Shown one piece after another: positions 5,867 through 13,910 of a DNA stretch of 14,649 nucleotides. Source of the DNA: Alphaproteobacteria bacterium (GTDB lineage Bacteria > Pseudomonadota > Alphaproteobacteria > Puniceispirillales > Puniceispirillaceae); contig JADHLK010000021.1 of NCBI GenBank assembly GCA_016780695.1, forward strand, positions 1-14,649. The letters run 5' to 3'. The notes under the pieces were generated by a model. The model had not been told where the DNA came from. It searched no databases and saw nothing but the letters and a program-made list of their open reading frames with translations. The position numbers were made by a program, and so were the translations under genes. Position 1 is the stretch's first letter; each line of letters begins with the position of its first letter.

Positions 5867-8737
5867 CTATTCAGCCGCCAATTTTTCATAGTCAGCAGCC
5901 AGCGCCGCATCCACCAGCGCCGCCTGTTCGCGCTGATGGCGGGCCATGGATCCGGTTGCCGGAGAAGCAGCAGCAGGCCGACCAGCATAAATAGGACGCG
6001 CCTCAGCCATGCCCGCCTTGGCCATTGCTGCCTCCAGATAGTCACGCACAAAGGCCCAGCTGCCCATATTTTTTGGCTCTTCCTGACACCAGACAATTTC
6101 TGCTGCCTTGGAACGGGCCAGAATCGTAGCCACGGTTTTTTGCGGGAACGGATAAAGTTGTTCGATACGCAAGATGCTGACATTCTCAAGGCCGCGCTTT
6201 TTGCGCTCCTCCAGCAGATCATAATAGACCTTGCCGGAACAGAGCACAAAGCGGCGCGCCTTATTCTTGCGAATCGCCGGATCCTGTTCATCAAAGACGC
6301 GGTGGAAGCTGGTATCGGGGCCCATATCTGCCAGCTCTGAGACGCATTGCTTGTGTCGCAGCAATGATTTCGGTGTCATCACCACCAGCGGCTTGCGGAA
6401 ATCGCGCATCATCTGGCGGCGCAGCACATGGAAATAATTGGCCGGGGTCGTGCAATTGACCACCTGCATATTATCTTCAGCACATAATTGCAGATAGCGT
6501 TCCAGCCGGGCTGAAGAATGTTCCGGCCCCTGCCCCTCATAGCCATGCGGCAAGAGCAGAACCAGCCCGTTCATCCGCAGCCATTTTGATTCGCCAGAGC
6601 TGATAAACTGATCCACCACCACTTGGGCACCATTGGCAAAATCGCCGAACTGGGCTTCCCACATGACCAGCGCGTTCGGTTCCGCCAGCGAGAAGCCATA
6701 TTCAAAACCCATCACCGAGGCTTCGGAAAGCGGCGAGTCAATGACTTCAAAACTGGCCTGTTCCGGCCCCAGATTCATCAGCGGCGTATAGCGCGCCTCG
6801 GTTTCTTGATCAACGAACACGGCATGGCGCTGGGAAAAGGTGCCGCGACAGGAATCCTGGCCGGACAGGCGCACCACGTAGCCCTGTTTCAGCAAGCTGC
6901 CAAAGGCCAGATGTTCGGCAGTCGCCCAGTCAATGCCGCTGCCTGAGCCAATCGCCTCAGCCCGCGCTTTTATCACCCTCTCCAGCTTTGGATTGGCCTT
7001 GAAACCCTCTGGCAGGGTAGTCATCACCGTGCCGATCTCACGCAGCATTTCCAGCGCCACATCTGTTTCACCGCGCCGGTCATCGCCCCAGGCCGCCTTC
7101 AGCCCGGACCATTGACCCTCCAGCCAGTCAGCCTTGTTCGGCTTGTAGCTGTTACCGGCCTCAAATTCAGCCTCCAGCCAGGTTTCACGCTCATCACGAA
7201 TTTGCTGGGCCCGGCTTTCATCCAGCACCCCTTCGGCGATCAGCTGGCTGGCATATTTTTCCTGTGTGCTGCGCTGTTTGGCAATCTGGCGATACATCAA
7301 AGGCTGGGTGAAAGACGGCTCATCCCCCTCATTATGGCCAAAGCGGCGATAGCACAGCATATCCAGCACCACATCCACCCCAAAAGTCTGGCGGAATTCA
7401 ATGGCAATCCGGCTGGCATGAACCACTGCTTCGGGATCATCGCCATTTACATGAAAGATCGGGGCCATCACCATCTTGGCGACATCTGTCGGATAGGGCG
7501 AGGAACGCGAATAGGATGGGCTGGTGGTAAAGCCTATCTGGTTATTCACAATAATATGAATCGTGCCGCCCGTCCGATAGCCGCGCAAGGCCGAAAAGGC
7601 AAAAGTCTCAGCCACCACCCCCTGACCGGCAAAGGCTGCATCGCCATGCGTCAGCACACCCAGCACCTTGCGAAAATCATGATCGCTGCGCTGATGCTGC
7701 TTGGCGCGCACCCGGCCAACCACAATCGGATCGACAATTTCCAGATGCGAGGGGTTGGGCGACAGGCTGAGATGAATCTCATTATCATCAAACACCCGAT
7801 CAGCAGAGGCCCCCAGATGATATTTTACATCGCCGGAACCGCCTGCCTCTTCCGGGTTGGCCGGATTGCCCATAAATTCTGAGATGATCGCCCGAAACGG
7901 CTTGTCCATCACATTATGCAGCACATTCAGCCTGCCACGATGGGCCATGCCGATAACCACCTCTTCCAGCCCCATCTGGCCGCCGCGTTTCAAAATCTGC
8001 TCAAAAGCCGGGACCAACGCCTCGCCGCCATCCAGCCCGAACCGCTTTGTGCCAATATATTTTTTATGCAGGAACCGCTCAAAGCTCTCGGCTGCGACCA
8101 GCTTCTCATAAATAGCGACCTTGCCGCGGCGGGTAAATTCCGTGCGGTTGCCAATCGCCTCAATGCGTTCCTGAATCCAGGCCTTTTGCGCCGGGTCCTG
8201 AATATGCATGAATTCAACGCCGATTGTCCCGCAATAGGTCTTTTTCAGCAGCTCCATGATTTCTGCCAGCGTGGCAATCTCCAGCCCCAGCACAAAATTG
8301 ATAAAAATGGGCCGGTCAAAATCCTCCGGGCCGAAGCCATAGCTGGCCGGGTCCAGCTCCGGGTGCACTTCTTTTGGCTGCAGGGCCAGCGGATCCAAAT
8401 CCGCCAGCAAATGGCCGCGAATCCGATAGGCACGAATCAGCATGATGGCACGCAGCGAATCCAGCGTCGCAGAGCGCACATCAGTTGCGATCAAATCCCG
8501 ATTGCCAGCAATGCCCTGAGCCACCGCCTTGATAGAGGCTTCGGGATCATGCGCCCCGACCACCTGGCTGGCCGGGCGGCCCCAATCCGGCAGCTCATCC
8601 CCAGCCTCTGCCAGCTCACCCAGCTGGGCAAACCATTCCGCCCATTGCGGGCTGACCGAGGCCGGATCGGTTTTCCAGGCCCGCTGCATCTCGGCAATAA
8701 AGGTGGCGTTTGCACCGTAAAGGAAACTGCTGTCCAT
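5867..8737 (-). CDS. sucA: 2-oxoglutarate dehydrogenase E1 component
   Basis: This 956-residue thiamine-diphosphate enzyme decarboxylates 2-oxoglutarate and succinylates the lipoyl arm of SucB. The N-terminus carries the E1o signature (FLYGANATFIAEMQRAW, residues 5-21) that helps bind the rest of the complex. Visible motifs are MAHRGRLN (264-271), the ThDP/Mg site GDAAFAGQG (365-373) with NNQIGFTT (398-405), and HVNGDDPE (429-436). The C-terminus has the usual GRPAAASPATG stretch followed by a long helix. The length fits the family, and I see no frameshift or missing motif. An AAAGGG lies about 10 bases before the ATG. It is preceded by an 83-base gap after sucD, larger than most gaps in the cluster. 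Confidence 0.97.
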   Translation of the reverse strand: MDSSFLYGANATFIAEMQRAWKTDPASVSPQWAEWFAQLGELAEAGDELPDWGRPASQVVGAHDPEASIKAVAQGIAGNRDLIATDVRSATLDSLRAIMLIRAYRIRGHLLADLDPLALQPKEVHPELDPASYGFGPEDFDRPIFINFVLGLEIATLAEIMELLKKTYCGTIGVEFMHIQDPAQKAWIQERIEAIGNRTEFTRRGKVAIYEKLVAAESFERFLHKKYIGTKRFGLDGGEALVPAFEQILKRGGQMGLEEVVIGMAHRGRLNVLHNVMDKPFRAIISEFMGNPANPEEAGGSGDVKYHLGASADRVFDDNEIHLSLSPNPSHLEIVDPIVVGRVRAKQHQRSDHDFRKVLGVLTHGDAAFAGQGVVAETFAFSALRGYRTGGTIHIIVNNQIGFTTSPSYSRSSPYPTDVAKMVMAPIFHVNGDDPEAVVHASRIAIEFRQTFGVDVVLDMLCYRRFGHNEGDEPSFTQPLMYRQIAKQRSTQEKYASQLIAEGVLDESRAQQIRDERETWLEAEFEAGNSYKPNKADWLEGQWSGLKAAWGDDRRGETDVALEMLREIGTVMTTLPEGFKANPKLERVIKARAEAIGSGSGIDWATAEHLAFGSLLKQGYVVRLSGQDSCRGTFSQRHAVFVDQETEARYTPLMNLGPEQASFEVIDSPLSEASVMGFEYGFSLAEPNALVMWEAQFGDFANGAQVVVDQFISSGESKWLRMNGLVLLLPHGYEGQGPEHSSARLERYLQLCAEDNMQVVNCTTPANYFHVLRRQMMRDFRKPLVVMTPKSLLRHKQCVSELADMGPDTSFHRVFDEQDPAIRKNKARRFVLCSGKVYYDLLEERKKRGLENVSILRIEQLYPFPQKTVATILARSKAAEIVWCQEEPKNMGSWAFVRDYLEAAMAKAGMAEARPIYAGRPAAASPATGSMARHQREQAALVDAALAADYEKLAAE

Positions 8738-8803
8738 CTCACTCTGGCCCTTTACATCTGTCCTTTGTCCATTCTCTGTGCGGCCCTCGGCCTTGCTGAC
8801 TGT

Positions 8804-8818
8804 TTCCTGAACCAGGAA
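8804..8818 (-). other. Perfect small hairpin just after the sucD stop codon
   Basis: TTCCTG and CAGGAA form a six-pair perfect inverted repeat around a three-base loop (minus strand GTT), starting two bases past the sucD TGA. There is no T-run after it, so it is not a classical terminator. A second four-pair hairpin (GGCC-GAG-GGCC) lies slightly further toward sucA. Such intercistronic stems can protect an upstream mRNA 3' end or guide processing; that role is inference. Confidence 0.4.
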
Positions 8819-8820
8819 GC

Positions 8821-9699
8821 TCAGAAATCAGCCAGTGCCTTCTGCACCGCCTCCCCCAGCATAGCCGGAGATTCCGCCATCACAAAGCCGGCCTGCTGCA
8901 TGGCAGAAATCTTGTCTGCTGCCGCGCCGCTGCCACCAGCCACAATCGCCCCGGCATGACCCATGCGGCGACCCGGCGGGGCAGTCTGTCCAGCGATAAA
9001 TCCGGCAATCGGTTTTTTGTTCGGATGGGCCGCATAAAAGGCTGCTGCCTCTTCCTCGGCTGACCCGCCAATCTCTCCGATCATGACAATCGCCTCGGTC
9101 TGATCATCTGCCAGAAACAGACCCAGAGCATCAATGAAATCAGTGCCGTTAATCGGATCGCCGCCAATGCCGATACAGCTGGACTGGCCCAGCCCGCTGG
9201 CCGTTGTCTGGGCCACCGCCTCATAGGTCAGCGTGCCGGACCGCGAGACAATACCCACCCGTCCCGGCTGGTGAATATGGCCCGGCATAATACCGATTTT
9301 GCAGGCACCCGGCGTTATCACACCCGGGCAGTTCGGCCCGACCAGACGGCTGGCAGACCCTTGCAGCGCGGCCTTGACCGCGATCATATCCTGCACCGGA
9401 ATCCCCTCCGTAATGCAGACGATCAGCACCACCTCAGCGGCAATCGCCTCCAGAATCGAATCAGCCGCGAAGGGCGGCGGAACATAAATGACCGACGCAT
9501 TCGCCCCAGTTTCAGAAACCGCTTCGGCAACCGTATCAAATACCGGCAGGTCCAGATGCGTCTGCCCGCCCTTGCCGGGGGTCACACCGCCGACCATTTT
9601 GGTGCCATAGGCAATTGCCTGCTCACTGTGAAATGTGCCCTGGGCCCCGGTGAAGCCCTGACAGATAACGCGGGTATCCTTGTCAACCAGAACAGCCAT
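8821..9699 (-). CDS. sucD: Succinyl-CoA synthetase, alpha subunit
   Basis: This 292-residue subunit carries the phospho-histidine and CoA site of succinyl-CoA synthetase, which converts succinyl-CoA to succinate while making a nucleoside triphosphate. The CoA-binding GFTGAQGTFH is at residues 15-24, GPNCPGVITPG at 121-131 and GEIGGSAEE at 208-216. The phosphorylated histidine is H248 in RRMGHAGAIVAGGSG. Length and motifs are standard. The ATG comes three bases after the sucC stop codon, so the two subunits are probably translated in a coupled way. Its ribosome site (a run of five G) lies inside the end of sucC. Confidence 0.98.
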   Translation of the reverse strand: MAVLVDKDTRVICQGFTGAQGTFHSEQAIAYGTKMVGGVTPGKGGQTHLDLPVFDTVAEAVSETGANASVIYVPPPFAADSILEAIAAEVVLIVCITEGIPVQDMIAVKAALQGSASRLVGPNCPGVITPGACKIGIMPGHIHQPGRVGIVSRSGTLTYEAVAQTTASGLGQSSCIGIGGDPINGTDFIDALGLFLADDQTEAIVMIGEIGGSAEEEAAAFYAAHPNKKPIAGFIAGQTAPPGRRMGHAGAIVAGGSGAAADKISAMQQAGFVMAESPAMLGEAVQKALADF

Positions 9700-9702
9700 C
9701 GC

Positions 9703-10869
9703 CTATGCCCCCTTAACCGCAGCGACGATTTTGGCCGCCGCATCACCCAGATCATCCGCAGCGATAATCGCCAGACCGGACGCCGCCATAATCTGCTTGC
9801 CCTCTGCTACATTGGTGCCTTCCAGCCGCACCACCAGCGGCTTGGTCAGCCCCAGATTGCGAGCTGCTGTCACAACCCCTTCGGCAATAATATCGCAGCG
9901 CATAATGCCGCCGAAAATATTGACCAAGATGCCTTCAACCGCTGCATCTGACAGGATAATCTTAAAGGCTTCGGTCACTTTTTCAGTCGTTGCGCCGCCG
10001 CCCACATCCAGAAAATTAGCCGGATCGCCACCTTGCAGCTTGATAATATCCATGGTTGCCATTGCCAGCCCGGCCCCATTAACCATACAGCCAATATTGC
10101 CATCCAGCTTGATATAGCTGAGGTCAAATTCCGAGGCTTTGACTTCTGCCGGGTCCTCTTCGGTCAAATCGCGCAAGGCCAGCACATCCGGCTGTCGGAA
10201 CAGCGCATTATCATCAAAGCCCATCTTGGCATCCAGCGCGATCAAATCGCCGCTGCCGGTCACCACCAGCGGGTTGATTTCCAGCAAGGAGGCATCCAGC
10301 TGGGTAAAGGCTTGATAGAGGCTGTGCAGGAATTTGCCTGCCTGTTTGGCCGTCCCGCCGCGCAACCCCAGCACCCCGGCAACCCGCCGGACATGATGGG
10401 CACGCAGCCCGGTCGCCGGATGAATAGGCAGGGTGAGAATTTTTTCCGGCTGGCTGGCCGCGACTTCCTCAATATCCACGCCGCCTTCGGTAGAACAGAT
10501 AAGGGTGACACAAGAGCTGGCCCGATCCACCAGCATGGACAGATACAGCTCACGGGCAATATCACAGCCCTCTTCAATATAGAGGCGCTGAACTTCCTTG
10601 CCAGCCGGGCCGGTCTGGTGGGTCACCAGAATCTTGCCCAGCATCTCAGCCGCAACCTGTTCGACCTCAGCTGTGGATTTCACCACCTTTACGCCGCCTG
10701 CCTTGCCGCGCCCGCCTGCGTGTATCTGGGCCTTGACCACCGTCACCGCACTGTCCAGCTCAGCTGCGGCGGCCACCGCCTCGGCTACCGAAAAAGCCGG
10801 CTTGCCGCGTGGCACAGCAACGCCAAACTGGCCAAGCAGGGCCTTCGCCTGATGTTCGTGGATATTCAT
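9703..10869 (-). CDS. sucC: Succinyl-CoA synthetase, beta subunit
   Basis: This 388-residue ATP-grasp subunit binds the nucleotide and gives the enzyme its phosphate transfer chemistry with SucD. The conserved start MNIHEHQAKALL fixes the ATG at 10869. The frame is open 18 codons further upstream, but that extension would be translated from the terminator region and is not conserved. The nucleotide-binding VVKAQIHAGGRGKAGGVK is at residues 44-61. Mg-ligand candidates are N199 (LLEINPL) and D213 (ALDAKMGFDDNA). The phosphate loop GGIMRCD is at 320-326. Whether it makes ATP or GTP cannot be settled by eye. A GGAAG serves as ribosome site. The gene begins 15 bases after the T-run of a strong terminator-like element at the end of mdh. 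Confidence 0.97.
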   Translation of the reverse strand: MNIHEHQAKALLGQFGVAVPRGKPAFSVAEAVAAAAELDSAVTVVKAQIHAGGRGKAGGVKVVKSTAEVEQVAAEMLGKILVTHQTGPAGKEVQRLYIEEGCDIARELYLSMLVDRASSCVTLICSTEGGVDIEEVAASQPEKILTLPIHPATGLRAHHVRRVAGVLGLRGGTAKQAGKFLHSLYQAFTQLDASLLEINPLVVTGSGDLIALDAKMGFDDNALFRQPDVLALRDLTEEDPAEVKASEFDLSYIKLDGNIGCMVNGAGLAMATMDIIKLQGGDPANFLDVGGGATTEKVTEAFKIILSDAAVEGILVNIFGGIMRCDIIAEGVVTAARNLGLTKPLVVRLEGTNVAEGKQIMAASGLAIIAADDLGDAAAKIVAAVKGA

Positions 10870-10884
10870 CTGTCTTCCATCCCC

Positions 10885-10911
10885 AAAAAAACGCGGGTTA
10901 TCCAACCCGCG
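10885..10911 (-). terminator. Strong intrinsic terminator / attenuator overlapping the end of mdh
   Basis: On the minus strand CGCGGGTT (10911-10904) pairs perfectly with AACCCGCG (10899-10892) around a four-base GGAT loop, followed at once by seven T (10891-10885). This is a near-ideal Rho-independent terminator. The last mdh codons form the 5' arm, and the TAA stop (10900-10898) spans the loop and the first bases of the 3' arm. It lies between mdh and sucC, so it should end or reduce transcription into the suc genes. A ribosome stopping at the mdh stop codon would cover the hairpin, which could couple read-through to mdh translation. That last step is inference. Confidence 0.85.
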
Positions 10912-11848
10912 CCACAACCTCATTCAGCGTTTTCACCGCTTCGACCGAATGGTCAAAAGCGGCCCGTTCCTGCTCATTCATCTCAATTTCGACAATGCGC
11001 TCTACACCGCCAGCCCCGATCACCACCGGCACCCCGACATACAACCCGTCCAGACCATAGGCCCCGTCAACAAAAGCCGCACAGGGCAACAGGCGCTTCT
11101 TGTCGCGCAGATAAGAGGCGGCCATCTCTATCGCTGAGGAGGCCGGAGCATAAAAGGCTGAGCCGGTTTTCAGCAAGCCTACAATCTCGGCCCCGCCATC
11201 GCGGGTGCGCTGGACAATCTGGTCAATCTTTTCTTGCGTTGACCAGCCCATCTTGATCAGATCCGGCACCGGGATGCCGGCGACAGTGGAATAGCGGATC
11301 AGCGGCACCATCGTATCACCATGACCGCCCAGCACAAAGGCCGTCACATCTTCGACAGATACGCCGAATTCCTCTGCCAGAAAATAGCGGAAACGCGCAG
11401 AATCAAGCACCCCGGCCATGCCCACCACCTTATTTGCTGGCAAGCCGGAAGCGCGTTGCAACACGCCAACCATTGCATCCAGCGGATTGGTAATACAGAT
11501 AACAAAAGCGTCCGGGCAATGTGCCTTAATGCCAGCCCCGACCTGGGTCATCACGCCGGTATTAATGCCGACCAGATCATCGCGGCTCATCCCCGGCTTG
11601 CGCGCCACCCCGGCAGTGACAATGACCACATCAGACCCAGCCAGATCAGCGTAACCATTGCTGCCGGTCACCGCAGCATCAAATCCCTCTACCGGGCTGG
11701 CCTCTGCAATATCCAGGGCCTTGCCTTGCGGAATACCCTCAGCAATATCAAACAGCACCACATCTCCCAGCTCTTTTATCCCGGCCAGAAGTGCCAGTGT
11801 GCCGCCGATATTTCCGGACCCTACCAATGCTATCTTGTTGCGTGCCAT
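10898..11848 (-). CDS. mdh: Malate dehydrogenase (LDH-like, NAD-dependent)
   Basis: This 316-residue enzyme of the LDH-like malate dehydrogenase group interconverts malate and oxaloacetate with NAD. The nucleotide-binding GSGNIGG is at residues 10-16, and D34 after the second strand is the ribose-binding acid typical of NAD use. The substrate arginines are R83 and R89 in VARKPGMSRDD. R83, where lactate dehydrogenases have Gln, marks malate specificity. H176 (GGHGDTM) is the catalytic histidine and the CITNPLDAMV segment is conserved. ATG 11848 is chosen because the protein family opens MARNKIALVGSG and a GGGGGA ribosome site precedes it; an upstream ATG at 11872 would add eight unconserved residues. 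The stop codon is embedded in a strong terminator hairpin. Confidence 0.97.
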   Translation of the reverse strand: MARNKIALVGSGNIGGTLALLAGIKELGDVVLFDIAEGIPQGKALDIAEASPVEGFDAAVTGSNGYADLAGSDVVIVTAGVARKPGMSRDDLVGINTGVMTQVGAGIKAHCPDAFVICITNPLDAMVGVLQRASGLPANKVVGMAGVLDSARFRYFLAEEFGVSVEDVTAFVLGGHGDTMVPLIRYSTVAGIPVPDLIKMGWSTQEKIDQIVQRTRDGGAEIVGLLKTGSAFYAPASSAIEMAASYLRDKKRLLPCAAFVDGAYGLDGLYVGVPVVIGAGGVERIVEIEMNEQERAAFDHSVEAVKTLNEVVARVG

Positions 11849-12019
11849 TCTATCCCCCAAGCTATCCATCAAGAAAAAACCTGCAGCTTCAAAAAGCCTG
11901 TCGTCGCTGCGTGAAACTCTGCGCGGCAGCAGGCCGCAGGAAATGAAAATTTTTGATGTTTTTACCTACCCAAATTGGCAGGCTCTGACAAGGTATAATC
12001 GGCGGTGAAAGCGTGCCCT
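11849..12019 (-). promoter_or_regulatory. zapE-mdh intergenic region, probable mdh promoter and structured leader
   Basis: This is the longest gap in the TCA block (171 bases), and part of it (11941-11975) is conspicuously AT-rich. On the minus strand a TTGTCA (11991-11986) is a fair -35, but no good -10 sits 16-18 bases on. Downstream, GCGGC/GCCGC (11923-11937) can form a hairpin. Nearer mdh, GCAGC (11910-11906) can pair with GCTGC (11887-11883) ahead of six T (11879-11874), while GCTT/AAGC in between offers a competing pairing. A ribosome site GGGGGA (11858-11853) sits just before the mdh ATG. A promoter here is likely from layout; the exact elements and any attenuation are uncertain. Confidence 0.45.
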
Positions 12020-13096
12020 TCATGCCAGCCGGGCCATCTGAACCAGCCGTGATCTGGTTCGCTCAAATTCAAATTTCCACTGGCTGCCCTGATAAATCCC
12101 ATCCTGCGGTGCAGCTGCCGAGGCAACCAGAAACCGCCCCCTGTCATAGAGCGCATCCACCAGCCACATAAAGCGGCGGGCTTCATTCTGCTCAGCATCG
12201 CCCATCAGCGGAATATGGCCCAGAACCAACCCGGCATAGCGATCCGCCAGCAACAGATAATCGCGCGCTGCCAGAGCCGTTCCGCAAAGCTGGTCAAAAT
12301 CAGCAAAGGCAATATCACGGGCCGCCTTCGGTATCTCTATCACCCGGCCAACGCTGACCAGCTGATCCGGGCGCGGTGGGTGATTGCGGCTGAGGCCGGT
12401 AAAAATCTCGGCCAGTTTTTTGTCCGAAGCAGCATCATCCGGGGTCAGCCAGACATCCAGCCCGGCCAAAACTGCACCGCGCCAATCCGTGCCAGCACCA
12501 ATCTCCATCACATCGCATTGCTGTTTCAGCGCCGCCACGAAAGGCAAAAACCGGCTACGATGCAGACCGCCCTTATAGAGATCATCTGGATGCCGATTAG
12601 AGGTCGCCACCATCACCAGCCCCTTTTCCCACATTGTTCCAAATAGCCGTTTTAGAATCATCGCATCAGCAATATCACGCACTTCCATCTCATCAAAACA
12701 GATCACCTTACCAGCTGTCAGCAGAGCATTTGCGGCCGCCTCAACCGGGTCTGCCGCGCCTTGCTTGCGGGCCGCTTCTATCGCCTCATGGGCGCGCAGC
12801 ATAAAATCATGGAAATGCAGCCGCTGGCCAAGACCATCGGGCAGGGTGCGGTAAAACAGATTCATCAACAGCGTCTTGCCGCGCCCGACACCGCCATGCA
12901 GATACAGCCCCGGCGGCACGGCGGGCTGCTTGCCGAGCAGACGCGCCAGGGCCGAGGGAGCCGGACGATTTATCAGGATTTCATGCAGGCGGGTGAGCTC
13001 TGTGACGGCATTTTTCTGGGCCGGGTCAGGCTGCAATTCGCTGGTTGCGAGCGTATGGTCATAAAGGGCTTGCGGAGAGCTGTAGGGATCAGCCAT
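12020..13096 (-). CDS. zapE: AFG1-family ATPase, cell division protein ZapE
   Basis: This 358-residue P-loop ATPase belongs to the ZapE/AFG1 family: in E. coli ZapE acts at the division ring, and the mitochondrial AFG1/LACE1 relatives help quality control of respiratory-chain proteins. The Walker A motif is GGVGRGKT (residues 68-75), Walker B is VICFDE (131-136), and a sensor-like VATSN (163-167) is followed by the family stretch HPDDLYKGGLHRSRFLPF. The C-terminus includes a FMWLVDALYDRG segment. No signal peptide or membrane segment is seen. It starts six bases after sdhB ends, with its ribosome site overlapping the sdhB stop region, so co-expression with complex II is likely. The division name comes from E. 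coli work; the function here could be either. Confidence 0.92.
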   Translation of the reverse strand: MADPYSSPQALYDHTLATSELQPDPAQKNAVTELTRLHEILINRPAPSALARLLGKQPAVPPGLYLHGGVGRGKTLLMNLFYRTLPDGLGQRLHFHDFMLRAHEAIEAARKQGAADPVEAAANALLTAGKVICFDEMEVRDIADAMILKRLFGTMWEKGLVMVATSNRHPDDLYKGGLHRSRFLPFVAALKQQCDVMEIGAGTDWRGAVLAGLDVWLTPDDAASDKKLAEIFTGLSRNHPPRPDQLVSVGRVIEIPKAARDIAFADFDQLCGTALAARDYLLLADRYAGLVLGHIPLMGDAEQNEARRFMWLVDALYDRGRFLVASAAAPQDGIYQGSQWKFEFERTRSRLVQMARLA

Positions 13097-13102
13097 CGGC
13101 TA

Positions 13103-13885
13103 TCAGCCCTGCCGCTCCAGCATCCGCGTCTTGATACTGCCGATCGCCTTGGCCGGATTCAGCCCCTTGGGACAGGTATTGGTGCAATTCATGATCGTAT
13201 GGCAGCGATACAGGCGGAACGGATCTTCCAGCGCATCCAGCCGCTCGCCGGTATATTCATCACGGCTGTCTGCTATCCAGCGATAGGCCTGAAGAAGCAC
13301 GGCCGGGCCCAGATAGCGATCGCCATTCCACCAATAGCTGGGGCAAGCGGTGGTGCAGCTGAAACACAGCACACATTCCCACAGCCCGTCCAGCTCCTCG
13401 CGCTCTTGCGGGCTTTGCTTGCGCTCCTTGCCTGCCGGGGCCGGGGTGTCGCTTTTCAACCAGGGCTGGATAGAGGTCAGCTGGGCATAGGCATGGCTGA
13501 GATCGGGGACCAAATCCTTAACCACCGGCATATGCGGCAGCGGATAGATTTTTACATCCCCCTTCACCTCATCAATCGATTTCAGGCAGGCCAGCGTATT
13601 GGTGCCATCAATATTCATTGAGCAGGAACCACAGATCCCCTCGCGGCAGGACCGCCGGAAGGTGAGCGAGGAATCCACCTCATTCTTGATCTTAATCAGC
13701 GCATCCAGCACCATCGGCCCGCAGGACTCCAAATCCACCTCAAAACTGTCCAGACGCGGATTTTCATCATCATCCGGCGACCAGCGATAGATGGTGAACA
13801 GCTTGGTGTTCTCTGCCCCCTGCGGGGCCGGGTGATGCTTGCCTTTTACCGGGCGCGAATTGGCGGGAAGTGAAAATTCAGCCAT
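13103..13885 (-). CDS. sdhB: Succinate dehydrogenase iron-sulfur subunit
   Basis: This 260-residue subunit of membrane complex II passes electrons from the SdhA flavin to ubiquinone through three iron-sulfur clusters. Ligands are all visible. The [2Fe-2S] cluster uses C80, C85, C88 and C100. The [4Fe-4S] cluster uses C171, C174, C177 and C238. The [3Fe-4S] cluster uses C181, C228 and C234, placed as in E. coli SdhB. W186 in CPSYWWN matches the tryptophan near the quinone site. The conserved MAEFSLPANSR opening fixes the start at 13885; an open extension back to 13951 overlaps sdhA and is rejected. An AGGAAGGA ribosome site lies 12 bases upstream. It follows sdhA by 25 bases. Confidence 0.97.
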   Translation of the reverse strand: MAEFSLPANSRPVKGKHHPAPQGAENTKLFTIYRWSPDDDENPRLDSFEVDLESCGPMVLDALIKIKNEVDSSLTFRRSCREGICGSCSMNIDGTNTLACLKSIDEVKGDVKIYPLPHMPVVKDLVPDLSHAYAQLTSIQPWLKSDTPAPAGKERKQSPQEREELDGLWECVLCFSCTTACPSYWWNGDRYLGPAVLLQAYRWIADSRDEYTGERLDALEDPFRLYRCHTIMNCTNTCPKGLNPAKAIGSIKTRMLERQG

Positions 13886-13910
13886 CTGTCTTGCCTGTCC
13901 TTCCTGGCTC

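Noticed and set aside
8752..8772. Six-codon mini-ORF (MDKGQM) just upstream of sucA, as a possible leader peptide
   Set aside because: It is too short to stand out from chance, with no repeated regulatory codons, no clear ribosome site and no terminator to control.
7916..8959. A 347-codon plus-strand frame opposite sucA and the end of sucD (similar ones at 4908-5861 and 3081-3989)
   Set aside because: All are antisense to genes with complete catalytic motifs, show low-complexity composition and have no plausible ribosome site.
10033..11256. A 407-codon open frame on the plus strand opposite sucC and mdh
   Set aside because: It lies fully antisense to two well-supported enzymes, runs across a strong terminator, and its translation is rich in His, Gln and Arg with no recognisable domain. 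It is a shadow of codon bias.
11975..11999. Plus-strand promoter TTGGCA ... TATAAT in the zapE-mdh gap
   Set aside because: The -10 is perfect but the spacer is only 13 bases, and the RNA would run antisense into zapE; probably chance in an AT-rich patch.
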